DNA from: Ustilago trichophora
Lineage: Eukaryota > Basidiomycota > Ustilaginomycetes > Ustilaginales > Ustilaginaceae
NCBI GenBank assembly: GCA_900323505.1
Contig: OOIN01000012.1
Location: 744,001 to 808,000 of the forward strand
DNA length: 64,000 bases
Direction of reading: 5' to 3'
Position 1 is the first letter of the stretch. Every line of letters begins with the position of its first letter. Positions 30,201 to 40,087 of the stretch are shown here, in pieces. The notes under the pieces were generated by a model, which worked only from the letters and a program-made list of their open reading frames with translations, was not told the origin of the DNA and did no database searches. The position numbers and the translations under genes were made by a program.

Positions 30201-30710
30201 GTCATTGCCTGGCGAGGCGGCAAGTAAGGAGTCTCCACCTTGCGAGATGTCCTGCTGCATGCGCTGAAGCTCATCCTGCTGGTGTCCACGCTGCAGACTA
30301 TCCTCGAGCTCTTCAAAGGTTTCGTCCTCAGCGATACGAACGCCGTAGTGCCTTCGCTGCTCCTGCTTGCGTTGTGTGGAGGGAGGCTCTTGGTGACGTG
30401 CATTCTCCTTGTTGGACGAAGTGCTGGAAGAGTCATGAGGAGGGGGAGTACGAGCGCGACCAGCACCAAGATCGTTAGGACCCGAAGTGATCCTTCTTGC
30501 GCGCTCTGCGGCTGCGCTTGGTTTCTTGGACCTGCCAAAGGTGCTGTTAAGTGGTTTCGATGGGGGCAAATCAATATTGATCGAAGCTACTGTCTCCAGT
30601 CCTGGAAGGTCGTCCCTCGCTGTCGCTGCAGCAGCCACACTCTGCTCTGCAGTAGAATCGTAATTGGAGCCGGCATCATAGCCGGCCAACGCTGCGAACC
30701 GGTCGGCCAT
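27243..30710 (-). CDS. large coiled-coil protein, Mto1/centrosomin-like microtubule organiser
   Basis: A 1155-residue protein that is almost wholly coiled coil from about residue 185 to the end, with heptad-like Glu/Leu/Lys/Arg/Gln content. Residues ~190-225 (SMKSAQEKINSLTQERDELK followed by IVVDLLREKVSL) resemble the CM1/Cnn_1N motif, which recruits gamma-tubulin complexes. Near the C-terminus, GKWAARIKELELRCKAAEER plus VKRERQGAKERVAELEE resembles the Mto2-binding/MASC motif of fungal Mto1, which directs such proteins to microtubule-organising centres. Together they suggest an Mto1/ApsB/Pcp1-type factor that nucleates cytoplasmic or spindle-pole microtubules. The CM1 match is imperfect, and coiled coils give weak similarity, so another spindle-pole-body coiled-coil protein is possible. 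The start at 30710 is an ATG and no intron is required. Confidence 0.68.
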   Translation of the reverse strand: MADRFAALAGYDAGSNYDSTAEQSVAAAATARDDLPGLETVASINIDLPPSKPLNSTFGRSKKPSAAAERARRITSGPNDLGAGRARTPPPHDSSSTSSNKENARHQEPPSTQRKQEQRRHYGVRIAEDETFEELEDSLQRGHQQDELQRMQQDISQGGDSLLAASPGNDSGQWGARAMRRRSAAGVSMKSAQEKINSLTQERDELKIVVDLLREKVSLDDRLAELIVLKKEKLSYTNKMIAQQAMLKQQDRAIKVLQKEQQQWKGASADEYEKRIADLQAKLLTANNKAEEERREKVRLQDELDFVKRRGPPPGDASRGDETSATSLGDSTRLRQRIDALRDEHEDEKYELRRERDEVQEQLEQARDEIELLRSRQRRSQSPGETSHYQRNIDELEQQLTAHKTENAKMLERHAQLVADIEQHKDELYELRSSEEALQRELDVANQRLEHANITQEDEAARFVEAERLAADRYQDQIDKLRDDLASAQLQIDGKESELEKLDAELQNLTAKVADLEYELRQAENLLEEQKVQLEGVEAEADELDRQVQAFKQEADELRAEADELQKELELKDVDLAETNKEMQEMSNRMFGLEEELEARADEIKQLDEEIVKVEEALQQANEKHDRHTTVLKEKLAATTQELSGTQTQLEATLGELEAMRDEADTYAREVEQLTAERARLEDLNAKLDAKVSDVVEDLKAEERALDDAHAEWERKLEETEERMSRTVRDKDEAILALEKELNQMEDDLATRKADVQTLQDALRAKENESFRMGQSSANDKYSLELEIDRLKRDLARCEDDLARARKELDRKDDALRQKEETLAQLHSELRDAQAKLASEMQSHLGLSERFEAQQNAIKAERKELEAARAKVEELEHELNDGERATLRTEQATRDALNQRNTLLLTIYQQMGKILASSSADGSATPRKREAELKPFTNFEVFHSSLLGRLRRVFDTQLGVDQKAKELESKLLEKYNALKRQQDSRFRQIDRFEASIKVATDKQGQWRQRLVSKQSELDAVKATNAELLQQISSLKTRTSLSTPGENNKLTLLTTRANTAERRLATALTQASQAEDRLAEAKVKYGEGEGKWAARIKELELRCKAAEERVKRERQGAKERVAELEEIRRKHEKDLEAATRRNRMVGDLQANVRGIN

Positions 30711-31605
30711 GCTTTGCTTAGAATGGTCGAACTGAACGTGTTTTTCGTCGATACTGCGATACAGTTGCTATCGCAGGAATTGATCAAGACGGACGGAGCT
30801 GGATTGTGGAATACTCAAGATCCGTTGTGGAAGCGAGTGAGGAGAGATGCCGTTGCTACTGTTGGCAGTAAATGATGGCTCGATGTTGGTCTCTACGCCA
30901 TCGTGGTGGCTGATGTACGTGAATGAGCCTTCTCTGTACGTGGTTTGCTGACCCAAACGGCCAAAATCAGGCACGGCGATCTGAGGGGGATGGCGGCAGC
31001 AAAGGATGGTGTTGGACTGGCAATGCTGAGCTTCCATGACGTTGGAAAGTGATTTCAAGTTGTCAATGCTTTGCAGCTCGCAACTCAACAGAGTGCAGAA
31101 ATGCATCGCGCGCGCGCACACACTAGGCTAACACTCTCGACTTCATTTCGCAGCCTCAATTTCAGGTGAGAACAACACTCGTCACGTGCCACGCGTTTCT
31201 CAACGCAGTCGGCGACTCTCGTACGAATACAAGCATTCGCACTACACCTACTCTCGCACAAGGCACCCGAGTGCAGATACGTGCAGATATGGAACAGGAT
31301 GACAGTCACAATTACAGGCCAGACTGCGACGGGATGAGAGATACACGATTTAGACATACAAGCTGACCATGCCTCGACCACATGCTAAAGATGCGATTGG
31401 ACCTGGCCACCGAAGCGAGAGAGTGAGAGAGTGATGTGCGAGCGAGCGAGCGAACCCAAGAAGCGACAAAAGACTTGAAAGGGAGACGAACAACATCTCT
31501 TGCAACGCTTGTGCGAGAGAAGAACGAGGCCGAAAAAGAGAGCGTAGATGAGATCTCAAAAGGAGAGCGGTGTGGAGCTCCACCGGAGCGTGTGGATGGA
31601 CCTAT
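30711..31605. other. intergenic region
   Basis: Upstream of the Mto1-like gene and downstream of the Zn2Cys6 factor. It has GA-rich strings around 31410-31560 but no supported gene or RNA. Confidence 0.5.
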
Positions 31606-33931
31606 TTAGTATGCGTTGCTAAGCAGCAGTTGCGACGTCTCGAGACACAGGTTGACTTCGTCAGCCATGGGCACGACAGCTTCCCAGTGCTTGCCCAGGT
31701 CCATGAGCGTATCGCGTGCCTCGCGTACGCGGCTCCAAATGTCGCGCAGCTGTGCCTGTTTGGCCGGATCGATCGAGGGCTCGAACGTGTCCATCATCGA
31801 GTCGTCATCGTCCGTGTTGGACTGGTCAAGCAGTCGCTGCAAGCTATCATTGGCGTACTGGCCGGTGCCGTGGGCGTCGCTTGGCGCGCCGCCCTGCTGA
31901 CCCAATGCTTGGCCGTCCTGCTGGCCCTCGCCTGTCTCGCCTGCGAAACCACCGTGCACGGCAAGCGCCTGCATGAGCAGAACAAAGCTAATGAGCACAA
32001 AACTGCAGCAGTTGAATGGGTTCGGGTTGACCGACTGGCCGTGACGACGCTTGGCAATGTCGAGCAGCTTGCGACTGGCGTGCACACATCGCTGCAGCGA
32101 CAGTCGCGGTAAAAAGGGTCCGCGCGCGTACAGGTCTTGTTGCGACAAGTTAGTTGGTTGAGCATTGGAGCTGGGAGAGGTCATGGCTCCTGTTGCCGGA
32201 CCCGAACCGTGGCCAGCACCATCGCCGTTGCTGTTTCCGTCACTGAACGCGGCTGCTTCCATCATGATCTCGTAGTCGACCGCAGGCATAGGCTCGCGGC
32301 AGACCGCAGTCTCTCCTGAACCGTCCTTGTTGTCTTTGATCGAATTGAGGAAGCAGAGCTTGCGCTCGAACAACGAGGCGCCCTGGAATGCCTGACCAAT
32401 GTGGAGCGTCAGCGATGACGTGTAGAGCTGCACAGCCGCTGCCATGCGCAACGAGTCCTCGAGCTCCTTTTCAACGTATGCCAGGTCACCCGTCGACGGC
32501 ACCTCGGAAGGCAGCGGCGAGTCGGGCGCTTCTGTGGTTTCATGGATGCGGATCTGCTCTTGCAAAAACGTGTCAATCTCGAGCATGCTGTCGAGGATCT
32601 CCTGTCGTGTGGCGCGGGTAGGCAGCGTCGAGAAGGTGGCGGGAACGTCGTCACTGCTCACCGAGCCGGACCTGGAGACACCTAGACGACCGAAAGCGAA
32701 AGGCGAGTTGGCCGACGAGGGCGGCGACATGGAGGCGTCGCGACGCGGCGGCTGGTAACGTGCGCCTCCATCGAGCGACTGGCCGTATTGTGCTAGCGCC
32801 AGAACGCGGTCCTGGACGAGTAGGAGCGCCTGCAACGAGCTGATGTTGGACGTCCAGACCTCTGGGTGGGATGCGACGGGCATCTCACTCTTGACACGTG
32901 GGTCGTCGGCGCGGATGGTGGGGATGCGACCCGTGTTGTAGGCAGCCCACAGCACCAAACTCCAGACGGACCACCAGCAACGCTTGCGCATCTCGAAAAT
33001 GTCGTTGGGATCGACGCCCATCGAGGTGAGCGGATGGTGAGCAGTAGACATGTAAGCAAAGCTGCTGGGAGCCGACTTCATCTCGGTTGGCGACGTCTTG
33101 TGGCTGAGCTTGTGCAGACCCTGACCCATGGCGAGACCAAGCGCCTGGTCGGCCTTCAAACGCGCCTTGATGGCTCGACCGCTGCCGTACCCGTAGACGA
33201 CCAGCACACAGAGCGTCTGGACGGCTTCGAGCATCTTTTCGCCCGTCTCATCGCTGTCGGCTTGTTCGAGCAGACTGTCAAGGCCATCGTTGGCTTTGCG
33301 CTCAAAGCTGAGGGTCCGCTCGCGCAGAGCCGCCTTTTTCTCTTCCGAGCCAAAGTTGATGCCCTGGCCCGAGAGCTTGTGGAGCGCACCGATGGGCTGA
33401 ATCTCGTCACGGAGGAGAGGCAGCACACATTGGAGCGCATAGATAAAGGCCGAGTCGGGTTTGAAGAATTTGGCAAGCACTTCAATGTGCTTGGGAGGTG
33501 GCAGGACGGGGATGAAGCGGTAGAGGTAGCGGTAGTAGTCCACCAGAAGCGCCTTGACGCTGCCAGCCTCGGCAGCCGCGGTGTTCAAGCCCTTGTACGA
33601 TGAAATAGGGTACATCTTGGAAGCGTCGGCGACATTGTCGATGGAGGTGTGACGCGACGAGTTGGAGTGACCCGAGCTGCTAGGAGCCGCGACGGAGCTG
33701 GCATGGTAGGCAGCCATGGCGTCATCGACACGAGCCCAAGTGCCGGTTCTGGCATTGGACTGTGGCGAGACGGCCGAAGAATTGCGCGCACCTTCGGCCA
33801 AGTGGCTTTGAGGCGAAGTGGGATGCATTGCAGCAACGGGGGCAGAAGCTTGCTGCTGCTGCTGCTGTTGATGATGTGGCAGATTCGATCCGTTGAAGCC
33901 AGCAAAGTGCGATGGAGACGTGGGCTGACCT

Positions 33932-33967
<36 letters not shown>

Positions 33968-34635
33968 ATTTGCGGAGCGGACGCCTGCTGAGCCGCGTCA
34001 GGAAGCTGATATCGCATAAAGCCACCTGCCTGAAAGCCAGGGATGTGTGCAAAGGGATCTTGCAATGGATCATTGAGCGGAAAGGCTGTACCTGGCTGCT
34101 GGGCTGGCTGGAGACCAAGCTGAGGCTGCATCTGGACGCCGGTTGGGAGGGAGGGAGGCTGCTGCAATAGCGAAGGGTCAAAGGACTGGAACTGGTTGGG
34201 GATGGCAAAGACGCTCGAGTGAGGCTGAATCTGGTGTGGCTGCATGGTCGGTTCTGGAGCAGGAGGGCCGGCGAGACCGCCTGGACGACGGAAAGCGTAG
34301 GGCATATCTGTCATGGCAAAGAGCTTGTTCAAGTGAGCCTGAAGGTCCTGGGTGGGATCCACCTTGGGCTTGGGCTTTCCTCCACGACGCGAGACCGTAT
34401 AGAGGCATTCGTCGGGACGTCCTCGGCCAACGCAAGCGGAACAAGGCTTGTTGCCATCACATCGTGACTTGCGCGATCGGCAGAAAGTGCATGCACTCTT
34501 GACAGGAGCGGCGATAGGCCCCTTCTTTTCGCGGTCGTCGGCCTTGGTGTTGTTGGTTCGGACGGGGCCGGAGCTGGAGTGCTGGAAATCGGCTTGGCCG
34601 TTGCCATACGACGAATGCTGATCTTGTGTAGACAT
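31606..34635 (-). CDS. Zn2Cys6 (fungal binuclear cluster) transcription factor
   Basis: A 1009-residue regulator. The zinc cluster is at residues 49-77 with all six cysteines (C49, C52, C59, C65, C68, C77), starting CTFCRSRKSRCDGNKPCSAC, followed by a basic linker (SRRGGKPKPK). Gln-rich stretches follow at about 140-280, including a run of 11 Gln and a run of 7 Gln. The fungal_trans middle domain begins near YKGLNTAAAEAGSVKALLVD (about residue 345) and extends through the RKRCWWSVWSLVLWAAYNTG segment typical of the family. The ATG at 34635 (MSTQDQHSSY) is the first Met. It binds DNA and regulates transcription in the nucleus; the target genes are not inferable. A copia retrotransposon sits 1.1 kb upstream of its start. 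Confidence 0.9.
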
Positions 34636-35180
34636 GGCTGTATTTTGACTGAAATGTGGGCCACTGACAATCAAGGCAGATGAGTGGAATGGTTTTAGGA
34701 TGATGCTGTCAGAGATAGTAAGGAGTTGAGGTGATATAGAAATCGCAGTGGGTGCGTCCGCGTTGCGTGTATAGACGGGTGGAAGAAAGCACGGCGATGG
34801 ACGCGGGCGGAAGATGAGGCAAGTGACTGCTGAAGGTGTATGCTTTGCCAGCGGGAAGGTTTGACCTCAGACTCTTTGGCTTGAGAGGAAGGAGGCAGTA
34901 CTAATGAGTCGAACAGAGAGGGCAGATCGCAAGCTGAGCAGGCGCGCTGAGATGAGCGTCGTCAGGTAGGGCGGGAACAGTCGGTTACGGAAGGGCGGTA
35001 CGCCGTTATCGTTGGATTGTCAAGATGATCGAGGTAAGAAGAAAGCCGGATGGCGAGGATGTGCGAAGAGCTGTAAGAGTTGGCGACTCCAATCCAAAAT
35101 TGACGGAGCGATTAGAGAGGGAGAGAAGGAGGCACACAGAGTGACAGGAACGACAGACGACAGACGACAGTGGAAAGATG

Positions 35181-35204
35181 CTACTGTACTGTACTGTACT
35201 GTAC
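35181..35204. repeat. CTGTA (TACTG) pentamer array
   Basis: About four and a half perfect tandem copies of the pentamer ACTGT/GTACT, ending in GTAC. This is the cleanest array of the family in the window and shows its 5-base period. Confidence 0.8.
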
Positions 35205-35430
35205 AACTGTAGTGACTGATGGATGGCTCCGAGGTCGGGAGATTCAAGAAATTAAAAAGAAAGGGCGCGTGGCAGCTCAGCCTAGAAAGGCGTGTGAGTG
35301 TGCAACAGAGCGGAGCATGTGCGGGGGAGGACACTTTTCGGCTCACTGCAGCCCAAGCGGTGTAGGGGGAAAAAAACATAAAAATAAAGAAAAGAAAAAA
35401 AAGTGGCGCGGTGCGACTGTGTCAGGTGCG

Positions 35431-35456
35431 CTGTGCTGTGCTGTGCTGTGCTGTGC
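35431..35456. repeat. CTGTG pentamer array
   Basis: Five tandem CTGTG units plus a partial one, in the same upstream region as the CTGTA arrays and differing from them by A to G at the last base of the unit. Confidence 0.8.
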
Positions 35457-35525
35457 TTGCTGCGATGTGATGCGATGCGATGTCGTTTAGCAGCCCAGAC
35501 ATTGGAAATGTGGACGTGTGATGAG

Positions 35526-35545
35526 TTGAGCTGAGCTGAGCTGAG
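35526..35545. repeat. CTGAG pentamer array
   Basis: Four tandem GAGCT/CTGAG units, immediately followed (35554-35568) by AGTACTGTACTGTAG of the CTGTA type. Confidence 0.75.
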
Positions 35546-35729
35546 AAAGCTAAAGTACTGTACTGTAGCAGCAGCGCCTCGAGCACAAACAAATGTGATG
35601 CGGCAGGAATCCAGACCAAACCACAGCAGCCTCCCTGCCAGAAAAGAGGAAATTCTCTAGCAAAATGGTGTATTTTTTGTTCCCAAATTGGTTTGTGAAA
35701 CGAGAAGGCAGCACGGAGCAACGCGGCGC

Positions 35730-35734
35730 TGTGG
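35730..35734. repeat. target site duplication, left copy
   Basis: TGTGG, repeated exactly at 40271-40275 after the 3' LTR. A 5-base duplication is the norm for Ty1/copia integrase. Confidence 0.93.
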
Positions 35735-35917
35735 TGTTGCAGCACGTGCGTGGGTACACGCCAATGCTTTCACCAGATTCCGCGGATAAAATTTTCACTT
35801 CCTCCACTATTTTTCCCTAAACTAAAATGTATTTAAACAGCCTTTCCGGCCGGCATAAAATCCCCCAGAAATTCACTCTTTCCAACTTTCCTCACGCGCA
35901 CGTCAAGGAGCGCTTCA
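35735..35917 (+). repeat. 5' LTR of the copia element
   Basis: 183 bases, starting TGTTGCAGCACG and ending GAGCGCTTCA, i.e. with TG...CA ends. It contains a TATA-like TATTTAAA at 35830-35837 and a GGCCGGC palindrome. By eye it is identical over its full length to the 3' LTR. Confidence 0.97.
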
Positions 35918-35930
35918 GGTTATGAGCCCA
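35918..35930 (+). promoter_or_regulatory. primer-binding site, complementary to the initiator tRNA-Met anticodon arm
   Basis: GGTTATGAGCCCA directly follows the CA end of the 5' LTR. Its reverse complement contains GGGCTCATAACC, the anticodon stem-loop of initiator methionine tRNA (anticodon CAU). Drosophila copia has a near-identical site and is primed by a 5' half of that tRNA, so half-tRNA priming is the likely mechanism here. The gag-pol ATG (35922-35924) is inside this site. Confidence 0.82.
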
Positions 35931-38900
35931 ACTGCGCCTACGCACTTCAACAGCAAAGCCCTCAAGAACTTCAAGATGGAAGCAAACCTCGCCAAGTCGG
36001 ACTTCAAACTGCCTCGCCTGGACTCAGGCGACACATACTTTGAATGGGCGGAGCAGATGCGCTTTGTGTTGATGCGCAAAGGCAGGAGAGTTTGGCAAGC
36101 TGCGCTAGGCGAATACACTCGCCCCGCAGAGGAGCCAGGTATCAGAGCGCAGGAAAACAACATCGCTGCGCTTGATGCATGGGAGGAGGCAAACTACTGT
36201 GCGCTTGCACTAATTGGCAGCTGCCTAAGCCCAGGCATGCTGTATATTGTGCGCGACAAAGACTCTGCGCACGCTGCATGGAGTGCGCTCAAGACAGAGT
36301 TTCAGGAACGCCTGACTCAAAGGGTTGAACTACTAGAAGATGCCCTGAACCAGGCGCATCAAGGTAAGGGCGCTGGATCCTTTGACAAGTTTGTCTCAGA
36401 GATCCAAACCCTCGCCGACAAGTTGAGCGCAGTGGGGGTTCATGTGACACCCCTGCGCAAGACTAAACTCCTGATCAAAGGGGTACGCAAGGACCTAGTC
36501 CCTTGGACAGCTGCGCTCCAGATAGAGCTTGATAGGCCCATCTTGGACGCAGCGCACCTGACAGATGTCAAACCAGACAGTGGCATCTGGGAACGCGCTG
36601 TGCGCGTTCTACGTATGGCCGACTCGAGTCTGCCAGAAAGGGGGTCTGCGCTCTCAGCGCAGGGGAAGAAGCAGTCTTGGAGGTCAAAAGGACCCAAGAA
36701 CAAGGCCTGCCACAACTGTGGCGAGATTGGCCACTTCCAGCGTGATTGCAAGAGACCAGCCAAAGCGATGGAGTCTACCAACAATAATGGTCAAGTTGCG
36801 CCCAAGAAGACTGCTGGCATGATTGCCACCGCACTTGGTGCATCCAGATCATATGATGACTCCTGGGTCATGGATAGTGGCGCCACTGCGCACATGACCA
36901 GTCGCAAAGAGGCCTTTGCCCACTTGGAACCATTCACTGATACTGTGGTGGTGGGAAATGGCGCTCGCTTGCCTGTAAAGGGCAAAGGAGAGGTATGGCT
37001 ACGGGCCAACCTTGGAAATGGTGACACCAGGATGGTGCACATGAGGGATGTTTGGTATGTCCCGGACCTGAAGGTCAACCTGTTCTCTATCGACAGAGCG
37101 CAGGAACTGGGCGCAAGCGTCAACTTTACCCGAGATGGGGCGCAGATTGTTGACAGCGATGGCGACCTAGTATGCATTGGTGTGCGCCGCGGTTGCGCCA
37201 CATGGGTGGATGCAGTGGAGGTTGATGCGCATGGAGAGTCCGTAGCACTCAGCGCACATTCACAGGAGCTGATGGAGCATGTGCAAGAGGCACTGCAGGA
37301 TCAGGCTCAAGGAACTCACTGCACCCAAATTGGTAGTGCACTTGCTATGCACTCAAATGACACATGTGACTTATGGCACAAGCGCCTAGGTCACATTAGC
37401 AAGAGGGCAGTCCTCCGCACTCAGGAACTTGCAGAGGGGCTCGCCATCACTGATAATGGCGACAAGAGCAATGCACTTTGCAAACCGTGCATTGTTGCCA
37501 AACATGCGCGTAGACCCTTCCCACCAGGGCAAGGGCATGCAAAGGAGCGCTTGGAGTTGATCCACAGCGACGTGGCCATTTACCCAGAGCCAACCTACCT
37601 GGGCGCAACATACGTCATCACCTTCATTGATGACTTCACACGTGCCACATGGGTGACACTCATGCAAAGCAAGGCAGAGGCGCTTCAGTGCTTCAAGGAC
37701 TTCAAAGTGGAGGTTGAGAACCAGACCAACCTAACCATAAAGCGCCTGCACACAGACAATGGCACGGAGTATGTAAATGAGGCGTTCCTAGAGTTCCTGC
37801 GCACCCACGGCATCAAGGCCGAGCGCAGCGTAGTCTACAGCCCTCAACAGAATGGCCTTGCTGAGCGCGCCAACAGAACTCTTGGAGACATGGTGCGCAG
37901 CATGTTAGCGCATGCCCAGCTTCCCAACAGCCTCTGGGGCGACGCCATGCGGTATGCAGCATGGATCAAAGACCGTACACCAACTCGCGCCCTCAAAGAC
38001 AAGACACCATACGAGGCGTTTCATGGAAGAAAGCCCAACTTGGAAGGCGCACGCATTTTTGGATGCAGGGCATGGATAAGGGTCCCAGAAGACAGACGGC
38101 AGAAACTGGATGCACGCTCAGCCCCATACATCTTCATCGGCTTCCAGGAGGGGGTGAAGGGCGTCAAGGTGCTCCACCCCATCAAGATGCGCTCAACATT
38201 CTCCAGAGACGTTGTATTTGATGAGGATACCTTTGGAATACCAGAGGTGGAAGCAGACGCCTTCCCAGATGAAGATGATGAAGAAGCGCAGGTCAATGCG
38301 CTGCTGAATCCAGCTCCCACTGTGCCCAGCACAGATGATCATCATGACGCTGATGATGATGAGGAGGTTGACTTTGCGCTCAGCGCACATGGGCCACAAG
38401 ATCAGGAACCCAAAACCATCGAGGAAGCCAAGCGCAGACCAGACTGGCCACATTGGGAGACTGCCATCAAGAAAGAGCTCGCTAGCCTAAGCGAGAATGG
38501 AACCTGGACACTGGAGGACCTTCCCCCTGGCCGACGGGCAGTTGGATCAAAATGGGTCTTCAAGATCAAGCTCAAAGCTGATGGAACAGTAGACAAATAC
38601 AAGGCACGACTGGTGGCGCAGGGGTTCACACAACAGCATGGTGTAGACTACGACGAGACATTTGCGCCAGTCCTCAAGTTTGCCACGCTACGCCTACTCA
38701 TTGCGCTTGCAGCGCAGGAAGGATGGCTGGCACACCAGATGGACGTCATCACTGCCTACCTCAACGGTAACCTTGAGGAGGAGATATACATGCGGGCGCC
38801 CCCAGGATATGCAGAAGGCGACAAAGTCTGCCGCCTCTGCAAGGCGCTTTATGGACTAAAGCAAGCTGGACGCACATGGTACATCAAGATTGACAAGTGG

Positions 38901-39935
38901 CTGAAGGACCAGGGGTATGAGCGCATTGAATCTGACCATGGACTCTATGTGCGCCCTATAGTCCAAGACACAATCATTGCGCTATACGTAGATGATGTGA
39001 TCATCTTGACCAAAGATGAGCGCAAACTCACGGAGATCAAGCAAGCCTTGTCAACAGCGTTCAAGATGACAGACGGTGGCGTTCTCTCCTCCATCCTAGG
39101 GATGCAAGTCACATGGGAAAGCGCACACATCAAACTTGACCAGAGCGCTTACCTCCAACGCATCCTTGAGCGAAACAACCTACAAGACTGCAAGGGTGTT
39201 GGGGCCCCCATGGCCAGTGGGGGCATAACAGAGGGCGCAGAAGAAGTCACCTTGGACGCTGAGCAGGTCACCAAGTACCAGTCCAACATAGGCGCACTCC
39301 TATATGCAGCACGCATGACACGGCCAGACATAGCATTTGCAGTGCAGAATCTGAGCCGGCATCTCAAGGCTCCTACCAAGGCGCATGCAAGCGCCCTTAA
39401 GCATCTCATGCGATACATCAAAGGCACCCTGAACCTGGGTATACACTACCCACGCGAGATGTTTGCTGGACTAGAGGCGTGGAGCGACTCTGACTGGGCA
39501 GGCGACGTGCTGACCAGAAAGTCGACCACAGGAGCAGCGCTCATGTTCAACACTGCACCAGTAAACTGGATCGCCAAACAACAATCGGTTGTGGCGCAGT
39601 CATCAACAGAGGCCGAGTACATTGCAATGAGCGAGACAAGCAAGGAGGTACAGTGGTTCAGAGGTATACTGACAGCGCTGGGCAAAGGACCAGCAACGGC
39701 AACCCAAATGTATGTGGACAACAATGGCGCACGCCTGCTGGCACAAGACGCACGCTACCACCCGCGCACAAAGCACATTGGAGTGCGCTTCCACTACGTC
39801 AGGGCATTAGTCGCCACAGGCGATATCAAGTTGGTTCAAGTGGGCACAGACTTGCAAGTAGCTGATGCACTCACCAAACCACTTGGCCCCAATAAAGTGC
39901 GGGAGGGCAACCTTAGGTTGCGCCTCTGCGCCTAA
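35922..39935 (+). CDS. copia gag-pol polyprotein
   Basis: A 1337-residue unbroken frame with no gag-pol frameshift. The gag part (~1-250) has the WAEQMRFVL/LKTEFQERL type of copia capsid (UBN2-like); a zinc knuckle CHNCGEIGHFQRDC lies at about 263-276; the aspartic protease site WVMDSGATAHMTS at about 315-327. The integrase has the GAG_pre-integrase segment DLWHKRLGHIS (~485), then core DDE segments including LHTDNGTEYVN and YSPQQNGLAERANR. Reverse transcriptase includes KWVFKIKLKADGTVDKYKAR, QMDVITAYLNGNLEEEIYM and the catalytic YVDDVII (~1021-1027). RNase H includes WSDSDWAGD and TEAEYIAM. All catalytic motifs are intact, so the element may be competent. ATG 35922 is inside the primer-binding site; a second in-frame Met at 35976 is the alternative start. 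The base composition is unusual, with frequent GCGC. Confidence 0.96.
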   Translation: MSPTAPTHFNSKALKNFKMEANLAKSDFKLPRLDSGDTYFEWAEQMRFVLMRKGRRVWQAALGEYTRPAEEPGIRAQENNIAALDAWEEANYCALALIGSCLSPGMLYIVRDKDSAHAAWSALKTEFQERLTQRVELLEDALNQAHQGKGAGSFDKFVSEIQTLADKLSAVGVHVTPLRKTKLLIKGVRKDLVPWTAALQIELDRPILDAAHLTDVKPDSGIWERAVRVLRMADSSLPERGSALSAQGKKQSWRSKGPKNKACHNCGEIGHFQRDCKRPAKAMESTNNNGQVAPKKTAGMIATALGASRSYDDSWVMDSGATAHMTSRKEAFAHLEPFTDTVVVGNGARLPVKGKGEVWLRANLGNGDTRMVHMRDVWYVPDLKVNLFSIDRAQELGASVNFTRDGAQIVDSDGDLVCIGVRRGCATWVDAVEVDAHGESVALSAHSQELMEHVQEALQDQAQGTHCTQIGSALAMHSNDTCDLWHKRLGHISKRAVLRTQELAEGLAITDNGDKSNALCKPCIVAKHARRPFPPGQGHAKERLELIHSDVAIYPEPTYLGATYVITFIDDFTRATWVTLMQSKAEALQCFKDFKVEVENQTNLTIKRLHTDNGTEYVNEAFLEFLRTHGIKAERSVVYSPQQNGLAERANRTLGDMVRSMLAHAQLPNSLWGDAMRYAAWIKDRTPTRALKDKTPYEAFHGRKPNLEGARIFGCRAWIRVPEDRRQKLDARSAPYIFIGFQEGVKGVKVLHPIKMRSTFSRDVVFDEDTFGIPEVEADAFPDEDDEEAQVNALLNPAPTVPSTDDHHDADDDEEVDFALSAHGPQDQEPKTIEEAKRRPDWPHWETAIKKELASLSENGTWTLEDLPPGRRAVGSKWVFKIKLKADGTVDKYKARLVAQGFTQQHGVDYDETFAPVLKFATLRLLIALAAQEGWLAHQMDVITAYLNGNLEEEIYMRAPPGYAEGDKVCRLCKALYGLKQAGRTWYIKIDKWLKDQGYERIESDHGLYVRPIVQDTIIALYVDDVIILTKDERKLTEIKQALSTAFKMTDGGVLSSILGMQVTWESAHIKLDQSAYLQRILERNNLQDCKGVGAPMASGGITEGAEEVTLDAEQVTKYQSNIGALLYAARMTRPDIAFAVQNLSRHLKAPTKAHASALKHLMRYIKGTLNLGIHYPREMFAGLEAWSDSDWAGDVLTRKSTTGAALMFNTAPVNWIAKQQSVVAQSSTEAEYIAMSETSKEVQWFRGILTALGKGPATATQMYVDNNGARLLAQDARYHPRTKHIGVRFHYVRALVATGDIKLVQVGTDLQVADALTKPLGPNKVREGNLRLRLCA

Positions 39936-40078
39936 GGGGACAGGCGCAGGGGGCCACTGGAAAGGATGCCTTGGGGGTGACGCCCAGGAAGGCGCACCAG
40001 AGCAAGGAAGCGGTGCAGCAAGCACTCAACGGCATCCTGGAAGATCTAGAGTAGCATGGTAAAAAGATTTGTACCCGC

Positions 40079-40087
40079 GAGTGGGGG
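40079..40087 (+). promoter_or_regulatory. polypurine tract of the copia element
   Basis: GAGTGGGGG abuts the 3' LTR, the expected primer for plus-strand DNA synthesis. It is short but in the right place. Confidence 0.75.

Larger units (their letters stand above)
34636..35734. other. upstream region of the Zn2Cys6 factor gene
   Basis: Promoter region ending at the copia insertion. It holds four pentamer arrays within 400 bases: CTGTA (35181-35204), CTGTG (35431-35456), CTGAG (35526-35545) and CTGTA again (35554-35568). No gene was seen in it. Confidence 0.55.
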
